From the NCBI GenBank assembly GCA_014523665.1, contig JAATVR010000817.1:1-6866 (forward strand): a stretch of 6,866 nt of DNA, written 5' to 3'. The notes below the pieces were generated by a model. The model ran no database searches, was not told the DNA's origin, and was given only the letters and a program-made list of their open reading frames with translations. Below, piece by piece: positions 1-5,133 of this stretch. Positions within the stretch are counted from its first letter, which is position 1. Each line of letters opens with the position of its first letter. A program made the translations under genes and the position numbers. Source of the stretch: Nitrososphaerales archaeon TH526 (lineage in GTDB: Archaea > Thermoproteota > Nitrososphaeria > Nitrososphaerales > Nitrososphaeraceae).

Positions 1-1
1 A

Positions 2-154
2 GATATCAACGTCAAAGTGTGCTTTATGACTTCTGGAGAGATTAATATGGACGCTGCAAGAGAAGTGCATCCTCTTAAGAGTATAGGATGCTTCATCAAG
101 AAACCAATCACTACAGATGCGTTAGCAAGACGTATCAGAGCGGAATTAGAATAG
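2..154 (+). CDS. response regulator receiver domain, C-terminal end (partial)
   Basis: The reading frame is open from the window edge and ends at TAG 152-154, giving 50 residues with no start, so the gene begins outside the window. The segment VCFMTSGE fits the beta-4 strand of a CheY-like receiver with its Thr/Ser switch residue. CFIKKPIT fits beta-5 with the invariant Lys followed by Pro. The final LARRIRAELE is the last helix. The protein stops right after this helix, so no output domain follows; any output domain would have to be N-terminal. Stand-alone receivers of this type are common in Nitrososphaeria. They accept phosphate from a histidine kinase on an Asp, which lies upstream and is not visible here. 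The domain assignment is firm; the signal it carries is unknown. Confidence 0.8.
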   Translation, partial: DINVKVCFMTSGEINMDAAREVHPLKSIGCFIKKPITTDALARRIRAELE

Positions 155-165
155 ATTAAAATATA

Positions 166-170
166 TTTTT
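166..170 (+). terminator. T-run after the receiver gene
   Basis: A T5 run lies 12 bases after the stop codon in very AT-rich sequence. Archaeal RNA polymerase can terminate at short T-runs without a hairpin, so this is a plausible but weak terminator. Confidence 0.25.
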
Positions 171-235
171 ATCGACATTACAAAGCCCTATTTTGGAGGT
201 TGTTGCTGAATGCATCTATATTCATAGTCTAATAT

Positions 236-257
236 TTGAAGATGAAGGGTTCTTCAA
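236..257. repeat. 7-bp stem, 8-base loop hairpin
   Basis: TTGAAGA at 236-242 is perfectly complementary to TCTTCAA at 251-257. The right arm covers the stop codon of the minus-strand relic at 254-367. It could be a terminator-like or processing hairpin for that strand, or chance in AT-rich DNA. Confidence 0.3.
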
Positions 258-367
258 CCTCTTTCATTCAGATGTCTGATTTTTTCTGATATTTCTGATC
301 GGTCGTCATATTGCGATTCTTGTAAACCATAACACAACTGTGCATAATCATCTTTGTATGTAGTATA
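254..367 (-). pseudogene. short coding-like relic or start-less small protein
   Basis: One minus-strand frame is open for 37 codons between TAG 368-370 and TGA 254-256. Its translation has natural-looking composition: KDDYAQLCYGLQ followed by a charged helical end, ISEKIRHLNERG. There is no ATG or GTG; the only usable start is a TTG inside it, giving 27 residues. I read it as the 3' remnant of a decayed gene or a very small protein. I do not recognise the family. It is short enough that chance cannot be excluded. Confidence 0.25.
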
Positions 368-372
368 CTACA
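359..372. promoter_or_regulatory. 14-bp perfect palindrome around TATAC
   Basis: TGTAGTATACTACA is a perfect 14-bp palindrome in spacer, touching the 5' limit of the minus-strand frame at 254-367. Such a size suits a dimeric HTH repressor, and its core resembles a TATA element. No regulator gene is adjacent, so function is inference. Confidence 0.35.
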
Positions 373-487
373 AAAATTAGAGTCTCGATATAGATAATCC
401 TTAATGAAATTTGACAAACTGTTGGTAGATTAGGAGTAATGATACCTATACTATAGAACGTAGATATCAAAAGAAATCCTACAGGTA

Positions 488-808
488 TCAACTGCTACAC
501 ACATCTGATATGACGTTCAATGATGATTCAGAAAATAACAACTTCCTGCTAATCTTCAACCTGAAGTGTCTCATTGCAAAAATGTCCATGCTAATTAACA
601 TTCCTATCAAATTCGAAACTCTTGTAGTCACGATAATTCCTGTGATCCCATCTTCTGGCAGATAAAAGTTCCAAATTGGTTCAAAGAAGATGAGCTGGTC
701 AAACAAACTGAAGAATATCCAAAAAAAGATTGTAACAGCTGTAGCTAATAGTATGTATGTAGATATCGAGAATACAAGCTTAACTGATAATGGTAATAGA
801 ATCATCAC
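488..808 (-). CDS. small multi-pass membrane protein, unknown function
   Basis: The 106-residue frame opens with GTG immediately followed by ATG (805), so either may be the start. Residues about 5-27 and 28-42 are strongly hydrophobic and aromatic (IFFWIFFSLFDQLIFF). A polar stretch around YLPEDGI follows, then a third hydrophobic segment near residues 58-80 (IGMLISMDIFAM). The tail is basic and then serine-rich. This suggests two or three membrane helices. The same frame is open upstream to a TAG at 851-853 and reads RYTPEGGLYTIRIAV with no start codon, so the original gene may have been longer and lost its 5' end. I do not recognise a family. The hydrophobic composition itself argues that the frame is real. 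Confidence 0.5.
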   Translation of the reverse strand: MMILLPLSVKLVFSISTYILLATAVTIFFWIFFSLFDQLIFFEPIWNFYLPEDGITGIIVTTRVSNLIGMLISMDIFAMRHFRLKISRKLLFSESSLNVISDVCSS

Positions 809-997
809 TGCTATTCTAATAGTATAAAGACCACCTTCTGGAGTGTACCGCTAGCGATATGCTATCTTGTTTGAGGGTATGGTTTGAAGCAACGCAAACA
901 ATATACCAGTGATCTATAATACATTGCATTATGATGATAAACCAATGGTGACAGAAAGGATAACTGATGACTCAATAAGGTCAAGAATGGAGTAATT

Positions 998-1269
998 ATT
1001 AAAACACGGAGTAAAATCGGTATTTTTGTAGTTATCATTGTGGCTCTGGGTATTATAGCATTATTCGCATACACTTGGCAGATTGAATCTACCAGAGCTA
1101 GAGCTATTCGGGAGGATATGATTGATTGTATAGATGCTTATGGCAGTGGTGCGCCATGTACTAAAATATGCCAGGGTACGTTAGAAGATGATAGATACCC
1201 GGCTATCAGTTAAATATTGAAGACTGTAAACCTTACGTAAATGAAGTAATAAATAGATATAATCTGTGA
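998..1269 (+). pseudogene. broken upstream paralogue of the four-Cys membrane-anchored protein
   Basis: The translation from about 998 reads IKTRSKIGIFVV, a membrane helix, then REDMIDCI, a CxxxC pair, and RYPAI before TAA 1211-1213. Shifting frame by one base near 1208-1211 restores LNIEDCKPYVNEVINRYNL, ending at TGA 1267-1269. Segment by segment this matches the intact protein at 1401-1682: KTGGKVAI, NDMIDCI, CVEIC, RYPFI, HECRSYV, IERFDL. All four cysteines are kept (spacing C-x9-C-x3-C). The copy also lacks a normal start: the position aligned to the paralogue's TTG is ATT. A lost start and a frameshift together suggest a pseudogene; two sequencing errors are less likely but possible. Confidence 0.75.
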
Positions 1270-1348
1270 CTACTGCCTAGTCCCTAGCTCTTCTATTTTA
1301 GCATACAGACGAGTGACTGTACAACGTCTGATATTAGTTGAAAAGAAA

Positions 1349-1362
1349 GAGATTATAATCTC
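1349..1362 (+). promoter_or_regulatory. TATA-like element inside a 14-bp palindrome
   Basis: GAGATTATAATCTC is a perfect palindrome whose centre, TTATAA, resembles an archaeal TATA box. A start of transcription about 26 bp downstream would fall near 1382, just ahead of the GGAGGT at 1385-1390 and the TTG start at 1401. A regulator bound here would block TBP, so this is a candidate promoter/operator for the four-Cys protein gene. The role is inferred from position and symmetry only. Confidence 0.4.
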
Positions 1363-1383
1363 CCCGGCAGCCATTAGTTAGAT

Positions 1384-1390
1384 AGGAGGT
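1384..1390 (+). promoter_or_regulatory. Shine-Dalgarno that supports the TTG start
   Basis: AGGAGGT is a near-perfect anti-16S match ending 10 bases before TTG 1401. It is the main reason to accept this non-ATG start. Confidence 0.65.
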
Positions 1391-1400
1391 TAACTGGCGA

Positions 1401-1682
1401 TTGAAAACAGGGGGTAAGGTAGCAATATTAATTATGATGGTAATTGTTGTACTTACAGTCTATATTTCATACACACAACTTGGTCATATTGAAGACCTCA
1501 AAGCTAACGAAGTACAGAATGATATGATTGATTGTATCCAGGATCATGATAGTGCCACTAGCACATGTGTGGAAATATGCGAAGGTACTCGTAATAACAA
1601 CAGATATCCATTCATTGAGGAGTTAGATAGTCATGAATGTAGATCTTATGTTATTGGGCTAATTGAAAGATTCGATCTTTAA
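1401..1682 (+). CDS. membrane-anchored four-cysteine small protein
   Basis: The 93-residue protein starts at TTG behind a strong AGGAGGT. Residues 6-25 form one N-terminal membrane helix (VAILIMMVIVVLTVYISY) preceded by two lysines, so the rest probably lies outside the membrane. The soluble part has four cysteines at 45, 56, 60 and 80 (C-x10-C-x3-C-x19-C), conserved in the broken copy upstream and therefore likely structural disulfides or a metal site. The ends of both copies match (YV...L/VI.R(F/Y)(D/N)L). I do not recognise the family and assign no function. Conservation between the two copies, with most changes conservative, shows that the frame is genuinely coding. It was probably expressed alone from the palindromic TATA region upstream. 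Confidence 0.75.
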   Translation: MKTGGKVAILIMMVIVVLTVYISYTQLGHIEDLKANEVQNDMIDCIQDHDSATSTCVEICEGTRNNNRYPFIEELDSHECRSYVIGLIERFDL

Positions 1683-1758
1683 TTTAAAAATGAATAAAGA
1701 TGCTACACTATGTAAATTTGAAGGTTTGGCTTGTTCTGCGCATGCTTTAATGATATGA

Positions 1759-2098
1759 TTACTTCGTCAACTTAGGATAAATTCCTAGAATGTCCTTAGC
1801 TATAATGCTTTGAGTTATTTTCATCATATTATCAATTTCCTTGTTAAAGGGCTGGCACAATCAAGGAGCTTCAAGTAGCTGATAAGCTAAACTGATTCGT
1901 GGCTGATATATTGTCACTCAAATTGGTAACTACCTTATTTGTGATATTTTCAAGCATCTTTTTATAAAGCCTTTCAGCTTCGATTAATAATGGTTCATCA
2001 TCATTTACTTGTATTGTAGACTGGTTGACTATGGAGCATTCTATTTCAGCTGATGGTTTATATGTTTCCTTGTCTCTTTTAGTTAATATTGTGATGGT
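1759..2098 (-). pseudogene. broken minus-strand gene of unknown family
   Basis: Two minus-strand frames read as consecutive pieces of one protein. The upstream piece (2098 to TGA 1871-1873, 75 residues, no start) is hydrophilic, with KPSAEIECSIVN and the helical segment EAERLYKKMLENITNKVV. The downstream piece in another frame starts near a TTG, reads FNKEIDNMMKITQSIIAKDI, then LGIYPKLTK, and ends at TAA 1759-1761. The composition is coding-like in both, and neither has a good start. Above 2098 another frame gives RIDWVIVGVEPSQY before a stop, perhaps the next piece. I read the whole as a decayed gene with one or two frameshifts. The family is unknown. Confidence 0.4.
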
Positions 2099-2155
2099 TC
2101 AACACCCACGATTACCCAATCTATGCGTTTGGATTAGTTATGTCGAAAAGAATTC

Positions 2156-2266
2156 ATGATGACAAATATAATGCTTAGCATTAGTAACGATAAAAAGACT
2201 ATTTTCTTAGTAATATCATATGTAATCATATTAACAGTCATAAATTCTATGATTGATTATATGTGA
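2156..2266 (+). pseudogene. detached signal peptide of the next gene (frameshift)
   Basis: From ATG 2156 (also 2159 and 2171) a frame reads MLSISNDKKTIFLVISYVII followed by LTVINSMIDYM and stops at TGA 2264-2266. This is a textbook N-terminal export signal or anchor: a lysine pair, then about 15 hydrophobic residues. It overlaps the start of the 2253-2699 frame, which lacks a signal of its own. One base gained or lost between 2251 and 2266 would fuse the two into a single secreted protein of about 175 residues. Either the gene is a frameshift mutant or the sequence has an indel here. Confidence 0.55.
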
Positions 2267-2699
2267 ATTTCAAGAAACCAAAGCACAACTTAGGATTGAA
2301 ATGGATGCTTTTCCGTACGATAAGGGATTATTCTGTCTATTCGATGAGAATAATCATGAGCTTGTGTGTTCTGGGTCAGACGGCCCATTTCCAAGGGGCA
2401 TTTTATTCGAAACACATCAAATAGCTGAAGGAGAAATGTTCAAAGTATGTGATGAATACAGCAATGAGTGTAAGACAGGAGTGAATGGACGGGAAAAGGA
2501 GCCAGAACGCATACAGTTTAACTGGTGTTATAATGACGGAGAAAATAATGGAAGAGATCTTATGTTTGATCCTGTACCGGGCGAATTCGGTGGATGTACG
2601 GTCGACGGACATAGTGATGAGTATTATAAGGGATTCATCGACGGTTGTGCCTCTGTTGGAAATACTAGGGAAAGCTGCGAAAGATTCACAGATGACTAA
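2253..2699 (+). CDS. secreted cysteine-containing protein, frameshifted at its N-terminus
   Basis: The 148-residue frame opens at TTG 2253 directly after an in-frame TGA, with no ribosome site, so this start is doubtful. The real start is probably ATG 2156 or 2171 in another frame (see the detached signal peptide). The body begins KAQLRIEMDAFPYDKGLFC, a beta-rich pattern resembling a small extracellular beta-sandwich. Cysteines lie at 4, 28, 39, 66, 73, 92, 115, 132 and 142. The C-terminus reads EYYKGFIDGCASVGNTRESC followed by ERFTDD, a distinct Cys-x9-Cys tail module. Likely location is the cell exterior with disulfides. I know no named function. The gene lies 66 bp before the Asp-box gene on the same strand. 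Confidence 0.6.
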   Translation: MIICEFQETKAQLRIEMDAFPYDKGLFCLFDENNHELVCSGSDGPFPRGILFETHQIAEGEMFKVCDEYSNECKTGVNGREKEPERIQFNWCYNDGENNGRDLMFDPVPGEFGGCTVDGHSDEYYKGFIDGCASVGNTRESCERFTDD

Positions 2700-2736
2700 T
2701 CCATTTCATAATAGATATTTGTTGATGTTGATAGGC

Positions 2737-2745
2737 CTTTATATC
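2737..2745 (+). promoter_or_regulatory. TATA box for the Asp-box gene
   Basis: CTTTATATC is centred about 25 bp before ATG 2766, the distance expected for an archaeal leaderless transcript. There is no good ribosome site next to the ATG, which agrees with leaderless translation. Confidence 0.5.
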
Positions 2746-2765
2746 GATCGGTGGTATAGTGATAG

Positions 2766-3248
2766 ATGAATAAACATCTAGCTGCAGAAACAACTACAAC
2801 TACAACTACAACTACAACTATAATAATGATAATGATCGCTCTTGGAATAACTACGATAACAGCACTTCTAATATCTCAATTAATGCCTCAACTGAGCTTT
2901 GACACGATTGCAGTACAGGGACCGCAGCGCAAAGTCTCAGTTGCTGTATCCGGTGAGAATATCTATTTCGCGTGGGTAACTAATAAGACTGGTAGTGACG
3001 AGGTAATTTTTAGGTCTTCTAATGATGCCGGAGGAACTTTTAACGACAAAATAACTCTAAGCAACACCACCGATTCATCATTACAAGATGTCCAAGTTTC
3101 GGCAGGTGCAGAGAATGTGGTTGTAACCTGGTGGCAAATAAATTCAACAAGCGATGAACCAGTAGCTAGAATTAGTGCAGATAACGGTCAGACCTTTGCA
3201 ACATTACTGAATCTCGCCGCCAACGGGACCATCACCCTTATTGAATAA
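2766..3248 (+). CDS. membrane-anchored protein with two Asp-box (BNR) repeats
   Basis: The 160-residue protein begins MNKHLAAE, then ten consecutive threonines (9-18), then a hydrophobic anchor at about 19-41. The outer part contains two Asp-box motifs, SNDAGGTF (85-92) and SADNGQTF (137-144), each after strands such as ENIYFAWV and NVVVTWW. Asp boxes mark beta-propeller blades in sialidase-like and other extracellular proteins. A full propeller needs six or more blades, so this is too short for an active sialidase and lacks visible catalytic residues; it is better seen as a two-blade fragment or small adhesive/surface domain. Four N-glycosylation sequons are present (N73, N100, N126, N153). 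The frame continues past TAA 3246-3248 for 17 more sense codons to TAA 3300-3302 (EGKLVVSSVNASV...), suggesting a longer ancestor. Confidence 0.75.
   Translation: MNKHLAAETTTTTTTTTTIIMIMIALGITTITALLISQLMPQLSFDTIAVQGPQRKVSVAVSGENIYFAWVTNKTGSDEVIFRSSNDAGGTFNDKITLSNTTDSSLQDVQVSAGAENVVVTWWQINSTSDEPVARISADNGQTFATLLNLAANGTITLIE
2790..2819 (+). repeat. hexanucleotide microsatellite (ACAACT)5 coding poly-Thr
   Basis: Five perfect ACAACT units encode ten Thr codons just ahead of the membrane anchor. Because the unit is six bases, slippage changes the number of Thr residues in pairs without breaking the frame. Confidence 0.9.
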
Positions 3249-3301
3249 GAAGGAAAATTGGTTGTTTCAAGTGTAAATGCGTCAGTTACATCTGAGTCAT
3301 A

Positions 3302-3321
3302 AACCAGAAGAAGGACTGGTT
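3302..3321. terminator. hairpin after the Asp-box gene
   Basis: AACCAG at 3302-3307 pairs with CTGGTT at 3316-3321 across an 8-base loop, directly after the second stop codon of the Asp-box frame. There is no T-run behind it, so termination is only a suggestion. Confidence 0.25.
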
Positions 3322-3429
3322 CACAATTACAGATCTTTCCTGCGGGGTTATCTAAATCTAAATCATCCTCTTTATGTCATTAATCGTTAGTAAAGTCTAA
3401 TAAGGAAAGCCGATCAGGTAGTGGTGTGA

Positions 3430-3528
3430 CATTTAGATATTAAGAGCCATAATGTTAGAAAATTCACCATTCTTGTCTTGATAGCCACTGCAATCTTAAT
3501 CATAGTTATGTTCTATAATCATAGTTGA
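3430..3528 (+). pseudogene. relic of a signal-peptide or single-helix protein
   Basis: One frame open for 32 codons reads VRKFTILVLIATAILIIVMF followed by YNHS and TGA 3526-3528. This is a basic patch followed by an 18-residue hydrophobic helix, as in export signals of neighbouring genes. No ATG, GTG or TTG precedes the helix. An 11-bp direct repeat (TAATCATAGTT at 3497-3507 and 3516-3526) lies at its end. It is probably the start of a decayed secreted protein; the next entry may be its continuation in another frame. Confidence 0.3.
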
Positions 3529-3555
3529 CTTTCTTAACAGTCCTTCAAGTTCATT

Positions 3556-3654
3556 ATGTTTAGTACGTTCATAATCACAAGCACTGACAACAACAATGAT
3601 GTCATTATGCCGTACCACTGGCGGTACTACCGTAATAACTATAATTACTTGTAA
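3556..3654 (+). other. possible 32-residue ORF, likely relic
   Basis: ATG 3556 to TAA 3652-3654 encodes a peptide with an Asn/Asp-rich middle (TSTDNNNDV) and an unusual aromatic-basic end (PYHWRYYRNNYNYL). It lacks a ribosome site. The Thr/Asn-rich part after an upstream hydrophobic relic in another frame resembles the layout of local secreted proteins. It could equally be chance. Confidence 0.2.
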
Positions 3655-3696
3655 TCTACATTTACGAGGTGGAGACTGAGATTATTCAACCGTTAT

Positions 3697-3736
3697 CTGA
3701 TCACATTCGATCAGTTGTTCTAGTATCATATATGAT
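3697..3736. repeat. two neighbouring dyads
   Basis: CTGATC (3697-3702) pairs with GATCAG (3709-3714) over a 6-base loop. Eleven bases later comes the perfect 12-bp palindrome ATCATATATGAT (3725-3736). GATCA recurs in both. The spacing could suit a bound regulator, but no gene start lies close downstream. Confidence 0.35.
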
Positions 3737-3914
3737 CAAACTATTTAACAAACGAGAGCAGGTAGATATTGATAATAGCAGGTCTATGTTATTAGTGATA
3801 GGAATATGTGTTATGAGAGTGTTCAAAGTCAAGGCGGGTTGAAAAGAAAGGTTGAAAGTAATAGTAGTTGGATTGGTTAAGTTTTCAGCATTAATTGAGT
3901 CATGTTACTTAAGA

Positions 3915-3985
3915 AGATGGATTCGAACTTAGGACACCGTTATCACATTATAATATGGACAATTGAATATGTTCAGATAACGGCA
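3915..3985 (-). pseudogene. degenerate tRNA-like segment (3' half)
   Basis: On the minus strand, GATAACGG (3937-3944) is followed by TGTCCTAAG and TTCGAAT, the typical T-loop sequence, then CC. GATAACGG pairs with an upstream CCGTTATC (3976-3983) over about 31 bases, as an anticodon stem holding an intron would. However, no T-stem closes properly, no D-arm is evident, and no 5' acceptor strand matches. It is at best a tRNA remnant or an old attachment-site half, not a working tRNA. Confidence 0.2.
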
Positions 3986-4005
3986 ACTATAAGGAAACTA
4001 CCCAC

Positions 4006-4248
4006 CTAAAACAAGTCTTTAGTATTAAAAATAATTTTTCTAGATGATGGCTTAACTTGGGGAGGATAATGATACAATTCACTTTCATTCTGATGAAAGT
4101 TGGTTGATATATTTGATCGCTGCATAGCTACATCGCTAGTTGAGATAATTTCCTCTAGTTTGGCTATTAAGTTCATATTGCTGTTATCTGCATTATTGTC
4201 TTGAAATTCTGACTGGGACAGAGACTCATTGAACCCAATTTTCTGCAA
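4006..4248 (-). CDS. hypothetical small hydrophilic protein
   Basis: The 80-residue frame runs from TTG 4248 to TAG 4006-4008. It is rich in Asn, Ser and acidic residues, with a likely helix around NLIAKLEEIISTSDVAM (26-42) and a basic C-terminal stretch (PSSRKIIFNTKDLF). No signal or membrane segment is seen. The start is weak: no clear ribosome site and an in-frame TAG two codons upstream. It may be a real small protein or the 3' end of a decayed gene. Composition favours coding over chance. It is divergent from the PNGase-like gene, 115 bp away. I do not recognise the family. Confidence 0.4.
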   Translation of the reverse strand: MQKIGFNESLSQSEFQDNNADNSNMNLIAKLEEIISTSDVAMQRSNISTNFHQNESELYHYPPQVKPSSRKIIFNTKDLF

Positions 4249-4294
4249 TTCGGTCTAGTCTACACAAACTAAAACCTTATTTCTACGTATGTGT

Positions 4295-4302
4295 TTTAAT
4301 AC
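4295..4302 (+). promoter_or_regulatory. possible TATA box of the PNGase-like gene
   Basis: TTTAATAC lies about 65 bp ahead of ATG 4364. It would give a short leader of about 40 bases that includes the AGGGGGA ribosome site. Weak, since the area is AT-rich. Confidence 0.25.
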
Positions 4303-4345
4303 ATTGAATTAATGCGGGTGTCCTAGAATAAAATTGCTTGTTGAT

Positions 4346-4352
4346 AGGGGGA
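4346..4352 (+). promoter_or_regulatory. ribosome site favouring ATG 4364
   Basis: AGGGGGA ends 11 bases before ATG 4364. The alternative start, TTG 4334, would put this site inside the gene and has no purine-rich site before it. I therefore prefer ATG 4364. Confidence 0.45.
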
Positions 4353-4363
4353 AGTTTACATAT

Positions 4364-5065
4364 ATGAACCTAACGTTATACAAGGAGGTATCAAAGCAGT
4401 ATAATGACAATGAAATTCTTACATATGTAAATCATATGATCCCACAGACCGTGCTGTTGCATTTTGATAGCCATAACTATCAAGAAGATCAGTCTTTCAG
4501 AGTCATACTTCAATGGTTTAAAAACGAATTTATGAAATGGATGCCTAAGAATTTGCAATGCAATAAATGCAATATACAAACAAAACTCCAACTTTTACCA
4601 GGTAATTCATGGAAAATAAAAGCTACCGAGATCCATGAATGTATGAAATGCGGTTCAAAATATGTTTTTCCGCGATTTGGTGAAATTAAAAGGATAGCAG
4701 ATACTCGAATAGGAAGATGCAGCGAATGGTCGATGCTTTTTGGAGCTATTTTAAATTCATTGTCATTTCCAACCAGGATTGTACATGATTATCTAGATCA
4801 TTGCTGGAATGAGACTTACTTTCTATCAAAATGGATACATATAGATTCAACCTTAGAATACCCAATTTCTTTCAACCATCCTCATTATTATGAACAGAAT
4901 TGGAAAAAAGAATATGAGCATGTCATAGCATTTTCCGCCAACAGAATTGAAGATGTCACCAGGTCCTATACTGAGAAATGGGATACTGAAGTTTCGATAA
5001 AAAGAATAAAAAATAAAACTGATAGAAAGATTAACAAGCTGTCTAAAGAATATCTGAGATTATGA
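4364..5065 (+). CDS. PNGase-like transglutaminase-fold amidase (Png1/NGLY1 type)
   Basis: Predicted 233 residues from ATG 4364 (243 if TTG 4334 is used; numbering below is for the 243 form). It matches the core of eukaryotic cytosolic peptide:N-glycanase, which cleaves the GlcNAc-Asn bond and releases N-glycans from misfolded glycoproteins. Visible hallmarks in order: CNKC (76, 79) and CMKC (103, 106), a zinc-binding four-Cys site; ADTRIGRCSEW with catalytic Cys129; DYLDHCWNE with His156; WIHID with Asp171; and HVIAFSANRIEDVTRSYTEKW at 196-216, the PNGase C-terminal core signature. The Cys-to-His spacing (27) and the last zinc Cys to catalytic Cys spacing (23) equal those I recall for yeast Png1; His-to-Asp is two residues shorter. 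There is no PUB domain, PAW domain or signal peptide, so it is a minimal cytoplasmic enzyme. The family is clear; the substrate is untested and could be another amide, as in related transglutaminase-fold proteases. Confidence 0.9.
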   Translation: MNLTLYKEVSKQYNDNEILTYVNHMIPQTVLLHFDSHNYQEDQSFRVILQWFKNEFMKWMPKNLQCNKCNIQTKLQLLPGNSWKIKATEIHECMKCGSKYVFPRFGEIKRIADTRIGRCSEWSMLFGAILNSLSFPTRIVHDYLDHCWNETYFLSKWIHIDSTLEYPISFNHPHYYEQNWKKEYEHVIAFSANRIEDVTRSYTEKWDTEVSIKRIKNKTDRKINKLSKEYLRL

Positions 5066-5133
5066 TTAGCAGTTTTACAAATAGTAAATATCTGGTAGTC
5101 AGGTTAATCTAAAACAATGATCTTTCTGCTAAT
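5065..5133. terminator. shared inverted repeat between convergent genes
   Basis: ATTAGCAG (5065-5072) is a perfect complement of CTGCTAAT (5126-5133). The left arm starts in the stop codon of the PNGase-like gene and the right arm covers the stop codon of the minus-strand gene. The loop contains a T4 run after the left arm and an A4 run before the right arm, i.e. a T-run for the minus strand too. This arrangement fits a bidirectional terminator. The 53-base loop makes a stable hairpin less certain. Confidence 0.5.

Larger units (their letters stand above)
1115..1537 (+). repeat. 17-bp direct repeat marking the tandem gene duplication
   Basis: The 17-mer GATATGATTGATTGTAT occurs at 1115-1131 and again at 1521-1537, 406 bases apart. 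It encodes the DMIDC block of both paralogues. The rest of the two genes has diverged at DNA level, so the duplication is not recent. Confidence 0.7.
3303..4005. other. gene-poor spacer with dyads and relics
   Basis: No intact gene of useful length was found on either strand. Apart from the relics listed separately, it holds a GTACC/GGTAC dyad (3612-3627), a 6-bp stem CTGATC/GATCAG (3697-3714), a 12-bp palindrome ATCATATATGAT (3725-3736), and a tRNA-like segment (about 3915-3990). Confidence 0.5.

Noticed and set aside
195..233. GGAGGT followed by a 5-10 codon frame (TTG or ATG starts)
   Set aside because: The ribosome-site match is good, but the peptide is too short and no related copy is known to me.
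862..1074. 70-residue minus-strand ORF
   Set aside because: It lies opposite the first four-Cys gene copy, whose plus-strand homology to the second copy is clear; this is its shadow.
2403..2612. 69-residue minus-strand ORF
   Set aside because: Antisense to the well-supported secreted Cys protein.
2485..2769. 94-residue plus-strand ORF
   Set aside because: It overlaps the Cys protein in another frame, has no ribosome site, and has poor composition.
4334..4363. TTG 4334 as start of the PNGase-like gene
   Set aside because: No ribosome site precedes it, while AGGGGGA is well placed for ATG 4364; I keep it only as an alternative.
4391..4591. 66-residue minus-strand ORF
   Set aside because: Antisense to the PNGase-like gene.
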